Positions 51,479 to 60,206 of a DNA stretch of 64,000 nucleotides are shown piece by piece (positions within the stretch are counted from its first letter, which is position 1; the number at the start of each line of letters is the position of its first letter). The stretch comes from Corynebacterium afermentans subsp. afermentans (GTDB lineage: Bacteria > Actinomycetota > Actinomycetes > Mycobacteriales > Mycobacteriaceae): assembly GCF_030408355.1 (NCBI RefSeq), contig NZ_CP046606.1, positions 62,001 to 126,000 of the forward strand. Direction: 5' to 3'. The notes below the pieces were generated by a model, which was not told the origin of the DNA, made no database searches, and saw only the letters and a program-made list of their open reading frames with translations. A program made the position numbers and the translations under genes.

Positions 51479-52442
51479 GGATCTTGGGCAGCCACCCGGC
51501 GATGAGGATCACCATGATCAGCCGGATCACCTGCAGCGCCACCACGGCCGGGCTGGTGGCCAGCACCAGCACCGTCTCCAGCGCGCCGGGGCTGGTGGCC
51601 AGGTAGCCCTCGTAGAAACTCAGGCCCAGCCACTTGGACATCAGCCACCCCATGCCGGCGCATGCGAGCATCAGCCCGGCGATGTAGGCCAGCGTGGCGG
51701 GCAGCAGGCGGGAGAACCGGCGCAGTGCGGGCACGGACAGCCCGCCACCGCACATCCAGCCGATGGCCAAAAAGCCCACGATGGAAAGCAGCTGGGGCGG
51801 CACGATGGTCACGTCTATAAGCGCGCCCACCAGCACCGTTAGCACCATCGGGCCGAAGACTGAGGGGTTGGGAAACCGCAGCAGCTTGCCCGCGAACAAC
51901 CCGCAGACGATCAGCGCCGGGACCAGCAGCCACATCCACCAGTAGGGCTCGAGTTCGGTCTGGGTGGCGGGAGAAAACTGCGAGGCGACCAGCGGCAGCG
52001 ACACGGACACGATGAGCAGGCGCAGGTACTGGCTGAGGCTGACGTAACGAATGTCCGCGCCCACGTCGCGCGCGATCGCCGGCATCAGCGACGCCCCGCC
52101 GGGCAAAAGTGAAAGCACGCCCGTTTCCCGTGAAACGCCGTGGTTGGCCAAAACCAAACCACCGGCAAAGCCCATGGCAATCACCACCGCGCCCGCAACC
52201 ACGCCCGGCAGCAGGTAGGGCAGCGGGTTCATCCCCACCAGCGGCAGCGCCGCAAACACACCGACGGTGCCGCGGGCGAAGGTGAACAGGTGCTCGTTGA
52301 CGGGCAGGTCGTCCTGCGTCACCAGCGCCACCGATCCGGCCCCCAGAATCCCGGCGAGGATCCACGCTGCTGGGACCCCCAAAAACCCAAACAGCAGCCC
52401 GAGCGCCGCCGACAACGGAGCAGCCACAAGCCAACGGTTCAT
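51453..52442 (-). CDS. AbrB-family membrane protein
   Basis: 329 residues, about ten TM helices, with the two-fold internal repeat typical of the AbrB/COG3180 family (once annotated as ammonia monooxygenase), including LLPGGASLMPAIARDVGAD near 115 and TSPGALETVLVLAT near 285. Transport function unproven. ATG 52442 is preferred to the ATG three codons upstream, because TACTAT overlaps that codon and leaves a 7-nt leaderless spacing to 52442. Tail overlaps the DUF885 gene. Confidence 0.78.
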   Translation of the reverse strand: MNRWLVAAPLSAALGLLFGFLGVPAAWILAGILGAGSVALVTQDDLPVNEHLFTFARGTVGVFAALPLVGMNPLPYLLPGVVAGAVVIAMGFAGGLVLANHGVSRETGVLSLLPGGASLMPAIARDVGADIRYVSLSQYLRLLIVSVSLPLVASQFSPATQTELEPYWWMWLLVPALIVCGLFAGKLLRFPNPSVFGPMVLTVLVGALIDVTIVPPQLLSIVGFLAIGWMCGGGLSVPALRRFSRLLPATLAYIAGLMLACAGMGWLMSKWLGLSFYEGYLATSPGALETVLVLATSPAVVALQVIRLIMVILIAGWLPKILSGGEPRS

Positions 52443-52448
52443 GTGGGG

Positions 52449-52455
52449 CATAGTA
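52449..52455. promoter_or_regulatory. Overlapping back-to-back -10 boxes, AbrB/TSUP
   Basis: Minus strand TACTAT (52455-52450) is 7 nt from the AbrB ATG. Plus strand CATAGT (52449-52454) is 6 nt from the TSUP GTG at 52461. Both use the same 5 bp. Confidence 0.5.
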
Positions 52456-52460
52456 GTCCC

Positions 52461-53210
52461 GTGATCGTTTTCCTCCTCGCCGCGTCCGCGTTCGCCGGTT
52501 GGATCGACGCCGTGATCGGCGGCGGCGGTCTCGTGCTCATCCCGGTGCTGATGTCGGCCACGTCCATGCCGGCGGCGTCTGTGCTGGCCACGAACAAGGT
52601 CGCGGCAATCTCGGGCACCGCGTCCGCCGCCGCCACCCTCGTGCGCCGGGTCGGGGTCCCCAGGGCGACCTGGGTCTACGCGTTTATCGCGGGTGTGATG
52701 GCTGCGCTCGGCGCCAGGGCGGTTTCGCTTATCGACGACTCCGTGGCCACCCCAATCATCCTCGTCCTGCTTATCGGAGTGGGCGTCTTTGTGGCGCTGA
52801 ACCCGAAGTTCGGGCAGGAGGGCGCCGGCATCTTTTCCGGCAAACGTCTCGGGCTCGCCGCGCTCGCTGTGGCGCTGATCGGTGGCTACGACGGCGTGTT
52901 CGGCCCCGGCACCGGCATGTTCCTCATCATGGCGTTTACTGCCGTGTTCACCCAGGGCTTTGTGCGTTCGGCGGCGATGGCGAAGGTGGTCAACACCGCA
53001 ACGAACCTGGGCGCGTTATTGGTGTTCGGGCTCGGCGGCTTCATCAACTGGAAGCTCGCCCTCGCCCTTGCCGCGGCTAACGTGGCGGGCGCGCAGCTGG
53101 GGGCGCGCACGGTGCTCAAGGGCGGGTCGGCGCTGGTGCGCGTGGCGCTCCTTGGGCTCGTTGTCACGCTATGTGCGAAGTTGGGCTGGGACCTACTCCA
53201 ACACCAGTGA
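52461..53210 (+). CDS. TSUP/TauE-SafE-family membrane protein
   Basis: 249 residues, about seven or eight TM helices. Signature GWIDAVIGGGGLVLIP in TM1 and GGYDGVFGPGTGMFL in the second half are the paired TauE/SafE motifs. Family members move sulphite, sulphoacetate, taurine or other organic anions out of or into the cell. GTG start at 52461; no Shine-Dalgarno. The last 18 bp overlap the APC permease gene on the other strand. Confidence 0.83.
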   Translation: MIVFLLAASAFAGWIDAVIGGGGLVLIPVLMSATSMPAASVLATNKVAAISGTASAAATLVRRVGVPRATWVYAFIAGVMAALGARAVSLIDDSVATPIILVLLIGVGVFVALNPKFGQEGAGIFSGKRLGLAALAVALIGGYDGVFGPGTGMFLIMAFTAVFTQGFVRSAAMAKVVNTATNLGALLVFGLGGFINWKLALALAAANVAGAQLGARTVLKGGSALVRVALLGLVVTLCAKLGWDLLQHQ

Positions 53211-54644
53211 CCCGTTCACCAGCCCGACCACTGCGATCACTGCCGCGACCAGCACCACCGCGACAACGACCTTTTCGAAGGCGTTGAAGAGTGTGTCGCC
53301 GTGCTTGCGGCGCGTCCAGATGTAGGGGACCAGGCCCGGCACCACGGCGAGCGCGCCGAGCAGCACGTACACCGGGTCCGCGGCGTAGATCAGCCAGAGT
53401 GAGTACACGGAGCCGATCAGGCCCACGATAAGGTGCCTGCGGTTGTCGCGGCGGGACACTTCTGGCCCGGAGTCGTCGAAACGCGTGCCGGCGTGCGGGT
53501 GGGTCAGCCCCTTGCCTCTGATGGTTAAGAGCACCAGGTAGATGGATGAGAAGATGTACGGCAGCAGGTACATGATGGTGGCCAGCTGCACCATGGCGTT
53601 GTAGGACGCCGAGGAGAGGAAGAACACCACCACGAAGAACTGGATCGCCAGCGTGGACAGCAGCTGCGCGCGTACTGGGGAACCGTTGGAATTGTGGCTG
53701 CCCATGGAGCGGGGCAAAAGGCCGTCGAGAGCCATGAGCACGATCGGCTCGGCGCACAGCATCTGCCACGACACGTACGCGCCCAGCACCGACAGGCACA
53801 GACCGATGGAGATCAGGGCGCCGCCCCACGGGCCCACCACCTGCTCGAGCACCGCACCCATGGAATTGTCCGGCAGCGCCGCCAGCTCTTCCTGGCTGAG
53901 CACGCCGTAGGAGAGGGTGGACACCGCCACCAGGAGGCCCAAAACGGACAGGAAGCCGATGATGGTGGCCTTGCCCACGTCGCTACGCACACGCGCCTGC
54001 TTCGAGTACACCGAGGCGCCCTCGATGCCGATGAAGACCCAGACGGTGTAGAGCATGATCCCCTTGAGCTGGTCAGTGAAGGGGATGTGTGAACCCCAGA
54101 AATCCATGGTGAAGCGGTCCCAGGAGAAGCCGAGGAACGCCACCAGCACAATGAAGGCGAGGATGGGCAGCAGTTTTGCCACGGTCGTCACCGCATTCAT
54201 CACTGCCGCCTGCCTCAAGCCGCGTGTCAGGCCGTAGAAGATCAGCCAGCTCATTGCACTCACTGAGAGGGCCAGCACCCAGCGGTTGGAGAAGGCCGGG
54301 AAGTAGTAACCGAGTGTGTTAAAGAACAGTGTGGCGTAACCCACCTGGGCCATCACGGAGCCGAGCCAGTAGCCCATGCCGGAGGTAAACCCGATGAAAT
54401 CGCCCAGCCCCGCCCGCACGTAGGAATAGACGCCGGAGTCCAGGTGCGGCTTCCTCACCGCGAGGATTTGGAAAACGAAGGCGATGGAAAGCATTCCCAC
54501 GCCCGCGATAGCCCAGCCGGTGAGCATGGCGCCCGGGCTGGCTACTGAACCAATGTTTTGGGGCAGCGCGAAAATGCCGGACCCGATGGTGGATCCGATA
54601 ATGAGTGAGACCAAGGTCCACACGGAAACAGTGCGCTTTGACAT
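53193..54644 (-). CDS. APC-superfamily amino acid permease or antiporter
   Basis: 483 residues with about 12-13 TM helices. The TM1 motif GSTIGSGIFALPQNIG is diagnostic of the basic amino acid/polyamine antiporter (APA) group, which includes ArcD-type arginine:ornithine exchangers and LysI. A TM6 IGIEGASVYSKQAR segment supports this. No arginine deiminase genes are alongside, so the substrate is uncertain (lysine or arginine likeliest). Monocistronic; an 88-bp gap separates it from the YPDG gene. Confidence 0.83.
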   Translation of the reverse strand: MSKRTVSVWTLVSLIIGSTIGSGIFALPQNIGSVASPGAMLTGWAIAGVGMLSIAFVFQILAVRKPHLDSGVYSYVRAGLGDFIGFTSGMGYWLGSVMAQVGYATLFFNTLGYYFPAFSNRWVLALSVSAMSWLIFYGLTRGLRQAAVMNAVTTVAKLLPILAFIVLVAFLGFSWDRFTMDFWGSHIPFTDQLKGIMLYTVWVFIGIEGASVYSKQARVRSDVGKATIIGFLSVLGLLVAVSTLSYGVLSQEELAALPDNSMGAVLEQVVGPWGGALISIGLCLSVLGAYVSWQMLCAEPIVLMALDGLLPRSMGSHNSNGSPVRAQLLSTLAIQFFVVVFFLSSASYNAMVQLATIMYLLPYIFSSIYLVLLTIRGKGLTHPHAGTRFDDSGPEVSRRDNRRHLIVGLIGSVYSLWLIYAADPVYVLLGALAVVPGLVPYIWTRRKHGDTLFNAFEKVVVAVVLVAAVIAVVGLVNGSLVLE

Positions 54645-54732
54645 GGCGAGTAAGACTACATCAGGACTTGTCGACTACAATCATTCCATATTCAAAGCCG
54701 TATAAACATTTACAACTGAGGAAACCTTAGAA

Positions 54733-55377
54733 ATGCGCACCAAACTTATCGCCTTCACGAGCGCCATCGCGCTCGCCTGCGCGTCCGTTTCCCCAGCTCA
54801 TGCCGAAGATGGGTACGATCCCACCAACGTGGTTCCGGGCCTTACAGCCACCGTAGAACCCCCGCTGCCACTCGGTGCAGCATGGTACGAAGCGAACTCC
54901 ATGCCTAGCTGGGCGACGATCACGCCAGACGGCACCATCCGCCTCGAACCGGGGGAGGACATCACCCCCGGTGTGTACACGTGGACCGTGACCGCGACGT
55001 TCGCGGACGACACCACCCAGGACTTCCCGGTCCGCGTCACTGTGGGCGACGAGACTGAGGATGAGGCGTCCCAGGAGGGCGCCGTCATCGACGCGTTTGT
55101 TCAGTACGCCCCGGAGGTCTCGCACCGCTGCGCCGCCACAGCCCTCGGCGTCGGCCTGCCGCTGCTTGTGTTGCTGCCCCTCGGGTTCGCGTCCCAGCTG
55201 AGCATCCCGTTCGTGGCGCGCCAGGATCACCTGCAGCTGCAGGTGGACGACCTACCGTTGCAGTTGGACGTGAAGCTTCGCGACCTCAACTCCAGGGACG
55301 TGGACATGGGCATCGCCGCCATCCTCGCCGCCGCGGGCCTCGCCGGCGCCGGCGCCATCATTTCCCAGTGCCAGTAG
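54733..55377 (+). CDS. Secreted YPDG/Rib-like envelope protein with TM segments
   Basis: 214 residues. Signal peptide 1-24 (PAHA cleavage). One domain (about 30-110) fits the YPDG/Rib-like fold (TITPDGTIRLEPGEDITPGVYTW, then DFPVRVTVGDE), a common repeat in corynebacterial surface proteins, here in a single copy. Then C132 (HRCAAT), a hydrophobic segment (~135-158), a charged loop, and a final hydrophobic segment near 190-210 ending SQCQ. GAGGAAA provides a ribosome binding site. The 3' end overlaps hrpB by 20 bp. Confidence 0.8.
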   Translation: MRTKLIAFTSAIALACASVSPAHAEDGYDPTNVVPGLTATVEPPLPLGAAWYEANSMPSWATITPDGTIRLEPGEDITPGVYTWTVTATFADDTTQDFPVRVTVGDETEDEASQEGAVIDAFVQYAPEVSHRCAATALGVGLPLLVLLPLGFASQLSIPFVARQDHLQLQVDDLPLQLDVKLRDLNSRDVDMGIAAILAAAGLAGAGAIISQCQ

Positions 55378-57460
55378 GGTCCTCAGGCCACGCGTGTTTG
55401 GGGTAGCGGCCCCGCATCTCCTTGCGCACCTGCTGGTACGGCCCCTCCCAGAAGCTGTCTAGGTCGTCCGTCACCGCGAGCGGGCGCCCGGCGGGGGAGA
55501 GCAGGTGGTACAGCACCTTCACGCCTGAGACCGTCTGTCCCTTTTGACCAAACATGTGCTGCAGCTTCACGCGCTTGACCGGCCTGCCGCTGCCGTACTG
55601 GTATTCATTCGGCGCCGCCGCATCCAGCACCGCCACCTGCCGCCAATCCAGTTGGCGCAGCATCGCTTGCCGCATGTCGCAGCTGCCTATCGACGCACCT
55701 TCGGCCACCCCACGTACCTCGACCGAATAATCGCCCTGGCTGACATCCGGCCAGCCCAGCGTCTCGTGCAGGAAGTCCAGCCGCTCCTTCAAGTGCTGCT
55801 CCTCCTTGGTGAGCGGGAAGCTGGCGAAATCTAGCCCGGTGAGCGCCTCCGCCGCCTCATCCGGCGTGAGCTTCACCGGTGTGGAGCTGAGCTCGATCGC
55901 GCCGATCCTGGCCACCTTCCGGCCCCGGACCTTGCCGTCTTCCAGGTAGGCCACCTTTTCTTCCACCACGCGGTGCTCCGGAAACGCGATCGGCTCCGCC
56001 TCCCGGATGACCGCGCCGTTGTGAGTCCGTTGCACCTCCGCGGCGGCGATCCACTCTGCATTGGAGTTGAACTTCGCTCGTGTTCCGGACGCCAGCTGGT
56101 AGTCCTCGCCCACCTTCTTGGCTATCCACTGCGGGAAGGCAGACGCAATGACTTCGCCCGGGTCCACCGGGCCCTTGTCTTCCACCAGCCTGCGCAGCCG
56201 CTTCGGGTCCGCCTCGCCTGCAAGTCTCGCCACCGTCGGCGCCGCCTGCGCGCCCCACTCCAGCAGCGCCGCGCCGAGTCTCGGGTCCACGGGCATACTC
56301 GCGAGCTTCCTACCAAAGGCGGTGATCTTGCCGTTATGTGTCGCCCCGAGCTGTTCGAGGTTGGATGCGGCTTCGGAGAGGTCCTTTGGTTCGTCGATAA
56401 GCGGTAAGTCCGGCGACCCCCAAGCCTTCATGGTCAAAAGCGCGCCGGTGAGGTCCGCGGTGAGGATTTCCGGGGTGATGTCCGGCTGCATCTTTGCGTA
56501 CTCGTCGCGGGTGAAGATGCGCACCACCTCGCCGGGTCCCTCACGTCCCGCGCGGCCCGCCCGCTGGTCAGCGCTGGTTTTCGCCTCCGACACCGTGACC
56601 AGGCCCGTCATGCCCCTGGCGTCGCGCTTGGGCACCCTGGACAGCCCGGCGTCCACCACCTTGCGCACCCCCGGCACAGTTATCGACGACTCCGCCACCG
56701 ACGTCGCCACCACCACCCTGTTGGCGCCGCGCAGCGCCTCGTCCTGCTCCTTGCTGGTCTGGCGGCCGTGGAGGGGCTTCGCGTCGTCGAGGAACCCGCA
56801 CACCAGGTCCACCTCGCGCACGCCCGGCACAAACACGAGCGTCCGGTGCTCACTCTGGGCGTGGGCGGCGACGTGACGATAAAACTCCTTTGTCCCCCGG
56901 ATCCTTTCTGCATGCGGCGCGTACTGGATGTCCAGCGGGTGCGTCACCGCCTCCGTGGACAGAATCCGCGCGCCCATGTGGTCTGCGAACTTCTGAGCGT
57001 CGAGGGTGGCGGACATGGCGGCCAGGTACAGGTCATCGCGCAGGAGCGCGACCTCCATGCACATCGCCAACACCAGGTCGGTGTCTAGTTGGCGCTCGTG
57101 CACCTCGTCGATCACCACGGCGTTGACGCCCTCGAGGCCCGGGTCCTCGAGCAGGCGGTTCAGTAGCACGCCCGGCGTGACAAATTGGACCAACGAGCCG
57201 TCCTTGTGTTCGCCGCGGATGCTGTAGCCGACCTTTTCGCTGTCGCTGAGCTGCGCGAGCCTGTGCGCCGCGGACCGCACCGCCACCCTCCTGGGCGCTG
57301 TGACCAGCGTTTTTCCCACCTTGTTCGCGATCGCCGGCGGCACCAGTGTGGTCTTGCCCGTGCCGGGCGGCGCCTCCACCAACAGTGGGCCTTTGTCCGG
57401 CAACTGGTCGATGACGCGCGACACGGGCAAATCCCGTCCGATTTTCGCGAGGTCAAACAT
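55358..57460 (-). CDS. hrpB: ATP-dependent RNA helicase HrpB-like
   Basis: 700 residues from ATG 57460. Walker A APPGTGKT (30-37), DEVH box (VVIDEVHER, near 120), motif III SATLD, motif VI DQRAGRAGREGPG, then the HrpB-specific C-terminus (EYQYGSGRPVKRVKLQHMFGQKG and LLSPAGRPLAVTDDL). Slightly short for HrpB (~800). DEAH-family activity on RNA is established for relatives; cell role is unclear. Upstream in-frame codons are ignored because they overlap thpR and the shared promoter. Confidence 0.9.
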   Translation of the reverse strand: MFDLAKIGRDLPVSRVIDQLPDKGPLLVEAPPGTGKTTLVPPAIANKVGKTLVTAPRRVAVRSAAHRLAQLSDSEKVGYSIRGEHKDGSLVQFVTPGVLLNRLLEDPGLEGVNAVVIDEVHERQLDTDLVLAMCMEVALLRDDLYLAAMSATLDAQKFADHMGARILSTEAVTHPLDIQYAPHAERIRGTKEFYRHVAAHAQSEHRTLVFVPGVREVDLVCGFLDDAKPLHGRQTSKEQDEALRGANRVVVATSVAESSITVPGVRKVVDAGLSRVPKRDARGMTGLVTVSEAKTSADQRAGRAGREGPGEVVRIFTRDEYAKMQPDITPEILTADLTGALLTMKAWGSPDLPLIDEPKDLSEAASNLEQLGATHNGKITAFGRKLASMPVDPRLGAALLEWGAQAAPTVARLAGEADPKRLRRLVEDKGPVDPGEVIASAFPQWIAKKVGEDYQLASGTRAKFNSNAEWIAAAEVQRTHNGAVIREAEPIAFPEHRVVEEKVAYLEDGKVRGRKVARIGAIELSSTPVKLTPDEAAEALTGLDFASFPLTKEEQHLKERLDFLHETLGWPDVSQGDYSVEVRGVAEGASIGSCDMRQAMLRQLDWRQVAVLDAAAPNEYQYGSGRPVKRVKLQHMFGQKGQTVSGVKVLYHLLSPAGRPLAVTDDLDSFWEGPYQQVRKEMRGRYPKHAWPEDPTGTGK

Positions 57461-57468
57461 GGCAATAA

Positions 57469-57478
57469 AGGGTAGCGT
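57469..57478. promoter_or_regulatory. Overlapping back-to-back -10 boxes, hrpB/thpR
   Basis: Minus strand TACCCT (57474-57469) is 8 nt before the hrpB ATG. Plus strand TAGCGT (57473-57478) is 7 nt before the thpR ATG. They share 2 bp; the start codons are 25 bp apart. Confidence 0.55.
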
Positions 57479-57485
57479 GTGGGCC

Positions 57486-58028
57486 ATGAGACGCCTCTTC
57501 GCAGCGATCGTCCCTCCGGCCGATGTTCGCGAACACCTCATCACCGCCCTGCGGCCCATCCGCGACTTCTCGGGCACAGAAGTGCGGTGGGCCGACCCCG
57601 ACAACTGGCACATCACGGTCGCCTTCTACGGGTCACAGCCGAACGACGCCGCCGCGGTCACCGACCACCTGGCCCAAGCCACCGCCTTCACCCGGCCCTT
57701 GAGGTTGCACCTCCGAGGGGCCGGGTGTTTTGATCGGCGCACCATGTGGATCGGCGTCGGCGGCGACAAGGCACCGCTGAAAGACCTGATGGCGGACTGC
57801 CAGCTCGACCCGGACATGCGCCGACGCCAGCGCGCGCACCTGACCGTCGCGCGGACCGGAACAAGAACCAGGGATCCATGGCTTCTCGACGACCACGCCC
57901 ACGCCCTCGCCATCTACACCGGCCCCGAATTCGCCGCCGATGAAGTGCTGCTGTTGGAGTCACACCTAGGCAGGGGCCGAAGCGGCGGCCCAAAGTACGA
58001 GGTGGTGGATAAGTTCTACCTGCGTTAG
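57486..58028 (+). CDS. thpR: RNA 2',3'-cyclic phosphodiesterase
   Basis: 180 residues. The two catalytic HxTx motifs of the 2H phosphoesterase family are HITV (H42-T44) and HLTV (H118-T120). ThpR/LigT opens 2',3'-cyclic phosphates, giving 2'-phosphate ends. The ATG at 57486 matches the expected start (MRRLFAAIVPP) and a leaderless promoter. Pairing head-to-head with an RNA helicase suggests shared RNA-processing control. The last 4 bp overlap the HNH gene. Confidence 0.9.
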   Translation: MRRLFAAIVPPADVREHLITALRPIRDFSGTEVRWADPDNWHITVAFYGSQPNDAAAVTDHLAQATAFTRPLRLHLRGAGCFDRRTMWIGVGGDKAPLKDLMADCQLDPDMRRRQRAHLTVARTGTRTRDPWLLDDHAHALAIYTGPEFAADEVLLLESHLGRGRSGGPKYEVVDKFYLR

Positions 58029-59446
58029 TGCTCCTCTTCCGGGTCGGGGAACGGGGCCTCAACCGGTTCTTCGGGTAAGGGTTCCACGTACGGCATCTCC
58101 GGGGTGAACCCGAATTTCATGCCGTACTCCTGCTCCAGGTCCTGGATCGCGGCAGTCGCCTGCTCGAGGTCGAGGTCCTGGTCGAAGGTGTCCAGGATCT
58201 TGTGGCCTTTGGCGAAAAACTCCGCGACCCGGGCGCGATTCTTGCGCACGGCGGACATGCTGGACTGCCACCTAGGATTGTGCGGCGTGAACTGGTCGCG
58301 CAGGAGACCATCTTCCACGGTGACCACGTAGGAGCCGTCGGCGAACAGCCAAATGATGTCCCCCGTGTACGGGTCCGGGATGTAGAACGCCGTCCGGTCG
58401 GTCTTCATGTTGTGGTGCCGCTGGCACAGGGGGAACAGGTTGTCCGCCTCGGTTGGGCCGCCCTCGTCGTACGGAATGCGGTGGTCCAGCTGACACTGCT
58501 CGGCGGGGCGGTTGCACTCCGGGTAGATGCAGGTGCGGTTGCGGGCGTACACGGCGTGGCGCATTCCCTCGCTGGGGACGTAGCCCCGCAGGCTTTTCTT
58601 CAGCTCAGCGTCGAGGTCACGTTCGTCTAAGAATGTGTCGGCGATCCAGCGCTCGAAAGCGGTCGCGGCCTCCGGCTCGGTCCACCCGCGGCCGGAAATG
58701 AATACCGGGTCGCCATTGCCGCGGTTCTTTGGGCTGTACACGTGCAGTACCGGCGAGACCTCAATGCCGAGGGCTTCTCCGCTGAGCAGTTTGATGGCCG
58801 CGTCGGCCGCGCTGATGCCGAGCTTGCGCGCCACCTCGACGACATTGGCCTGGATCCTCCGACCGTCCAGAGAATTCGTGTCCAGCTGCACGATCGCACG
58901 GTCGCGGTACTCGTGGACGCCGAACTTCTCTGAGTTGTCCTGCTCGCGGTTTTCGCGCTTGCGCTTGTCGTAGGCGCGGCCTCTATCCATGCGCTTGATC
59001 GCGGCCCGGATGCGGTCCGTAACCGTCTTGCGCTGGGGAACGGCCTGGTCGTGGCGGGTGGGGGTGAAGGTGTCGAACAGGATGCCGTCGATAAGCATGA
59101 GTGCTTCCTCGTCCACATCCGGTCCGAGCTCCTCGATCGCGGTGTAGACCGCGGTGAGGTGCCCCACGTCCATCAGGCGCGTTTCCTGCTGCAGTTCGCG
59201 CAGGCGCGGGAGGTCCTGCAGCGCGGCGTGCCCCAGGATCGCGTTTTTGACAAACCCCTTGTGCCAACCGGTGGCGAGTTGTAGCTGGGTCACTGTGGCG
59301 TCGAAATCTTCGACGTCGAAACCGGGGTACGCGTAGTGCCCAAACATCGTCCAATACGTGTCCCGGATGGCCTGGGCACATTCGCTATCCGGGTCGTGTT
59401 CTCGCTGGTTACGGAATTTTTTCGGTGCTGTGGTCGCGGTTGTCAC
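58025..59446 (-). CDS. DUF222-HNH endonuclease-domain protein
   Basis: 473 residues. The N-terminal DUF222-like region (residues ~30-300) is helical, and the C-terminal HNH motif (near 335-380) has zinc cysteines CIYPEC, LDHRIPYDEGGPT and NLFPLCQRHHNMKT. This architecture is abundant and multi-copy in corynebacteria and mycobacteria and often linked to mobile or intein-like spread; no target is known. GTG 59446 is chosen because GAGAGG lies 8 nt upstream. The earlier ATG (59476) falls within the -10 box of a strong promoter. Acidic tail. Confidence 0.85.
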   Translation of the reverse strand: MTTATTAPKKFRNQREHDPDSECAQAIRDTYWTMFGHYAYPGFDVEDFDATVTQLQLATGWHKGFVKNAILGHAALQDLPRLRELQQETRLMDVGHLTAVYTAIEELGPDVDEEALMLIDGILFDTFTPTRHDQAVPQRKTVTDRIRAAIKRMDRGRAYDKRKRENREQDNSEKFGVHEYRDRAIVQLDTNSLDGRRIQANVVEVARKLGISAADAAIKLLSGEALGIEVSPVLHVYSPKNRGNGDPVFISGRGWTEPEAATAFERWIADTFLDERDLDAELKKSLRGYVPSEGMRHAVYARNRTCIYPECNRPAEQCQLDHRIPYDEGGPTEADNLFPLCQRHHNMKTDRTAFYIPDPYTGDIIWLFADGSYVVTVEDGLLRDQFTPHNPRWQSSMSAVRKNRARVAEFFAKGHKILDTFDQDLDLEQATAAIQDLEQEYGMKFGFTPEMPYVEPLPEEPVEAPFPDPEEEH

Positions 59447-59474
59447 GGTCGCCCCTCTCGTCGTGGCACCTTCC

Positions 59475-59503
59475 ATAATATAGAACACAGAACCGATTGT
59501 CAA
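59475..59503 (-). promoter_or_regulatory. Strong sigma-A promoter of the HNH gene
   Basis: TTGACA (59503-59498), 17-bp spacer, TATTAT (59480-59475). Predicted start near 59468 leaves a ~20-nt leader with GAGAGG before GTG 59446. Confidence 0.8.
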
Positions 59504-59561
59504 CGGATATGCCAGGAAAAAGAACAAATAAACCACTCACACATTCGACACCGACGAGAGG

Positions 59562-60206
59562 GTGCGCTACATTAATCCCGTGCTCGTCATTCCGCGGCCA
59601 CCCGCCCGCATCATCCCTGGTGCGGTTCATTTGCCTGCCTTTTTCACGCCCACTGAGCAGGAGGAACTGGTCAATCAGGCGCGCGAGCTGGCACAGAAAG
59701 CGGCGGGGACGCCGGTTGCTATGCGACGTCCAAAGGTCGGCCACGGCCAAATGGATGCCTGGCTGCTCTCGCTAGGCTGGTTCTGGGCGACGAACCCGTA
59801 CCGCATTGTCAGGGAGGTCGACGGCCACCCGGTGCCGCCGATCCCGGAGAACTTCCAAGCCATCGCGGACAACGTCATGACGAAGGCGCGGGAAATAGAC
59901 CCGCTTGTCGGCCCGACCCCAACAATCGAAACTGCGCTAGTGAACTTCTACCCGCCGGGCAAGGGCATGGGGCAGCACGTGGACGCGGAGGAGGAATCGG
60001 ACAACGCGGTGGTCAGCCTGTCGTTCGGCCAAGACACGATCTTCCGCATCGCAGGACGCGATACGCTGCTCCTATCGGGCGACGTCGTCGTCTTTGGCGG
60101 GCCCGCCAGAAGGGCGAAACACGGCGTGCTCGGCGCGAGAAAAGGGACGTCCGACCTGCTTGACGGCCGGTTGAACATCACGATGAGACAGATGGAGGGC
60201 TCATGA
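59562..60206 (+). CDS. alkB: AlkB-like Fe(II)/2-oxoglutarate-dependent dioxygenase
   Basis: 214 residues. Iron ligands H139-x-D141 (QHVDAEE) and the later His in KHGVLG, with the 2-oxoglutarate arginine in RLNITMRQ. NFYPPGKGMGQH is the family lead-in. It repairs alkylated bases by oxidative demethylation. Start uncertain: the GTG at 59562 has GAGAG close by, while TACATT (59568-59573) could drive a leaderless start at GTG 59580. The stop overlaps the SDR start (ATGA). Confidence 0.88.
   Translation: MRYINPVLVIPRPPARIIPGAVHLPAFFTPTEQEELVNQARELAQKAAGTPVAMRRPKVGHGQMDAWLLSLGWFWATNPYRIVREVDGHPVPPIPENFQAIADNVMTKAREIDPLVGPTPTIETALVNFYPPGKGMGQHVDAEEESDNAVVSLSFGQDTIFRIAGRDTLLLSGDVVVFGGPARRAKHGVLGARKGTSDLLDGRLNITMRQMEGS

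Noticed and set aside
57460-57616. Upstream-extended start of HrpB
   Set aside because: The added residues are an antisense shadow of thpR and cross the shared promoter.
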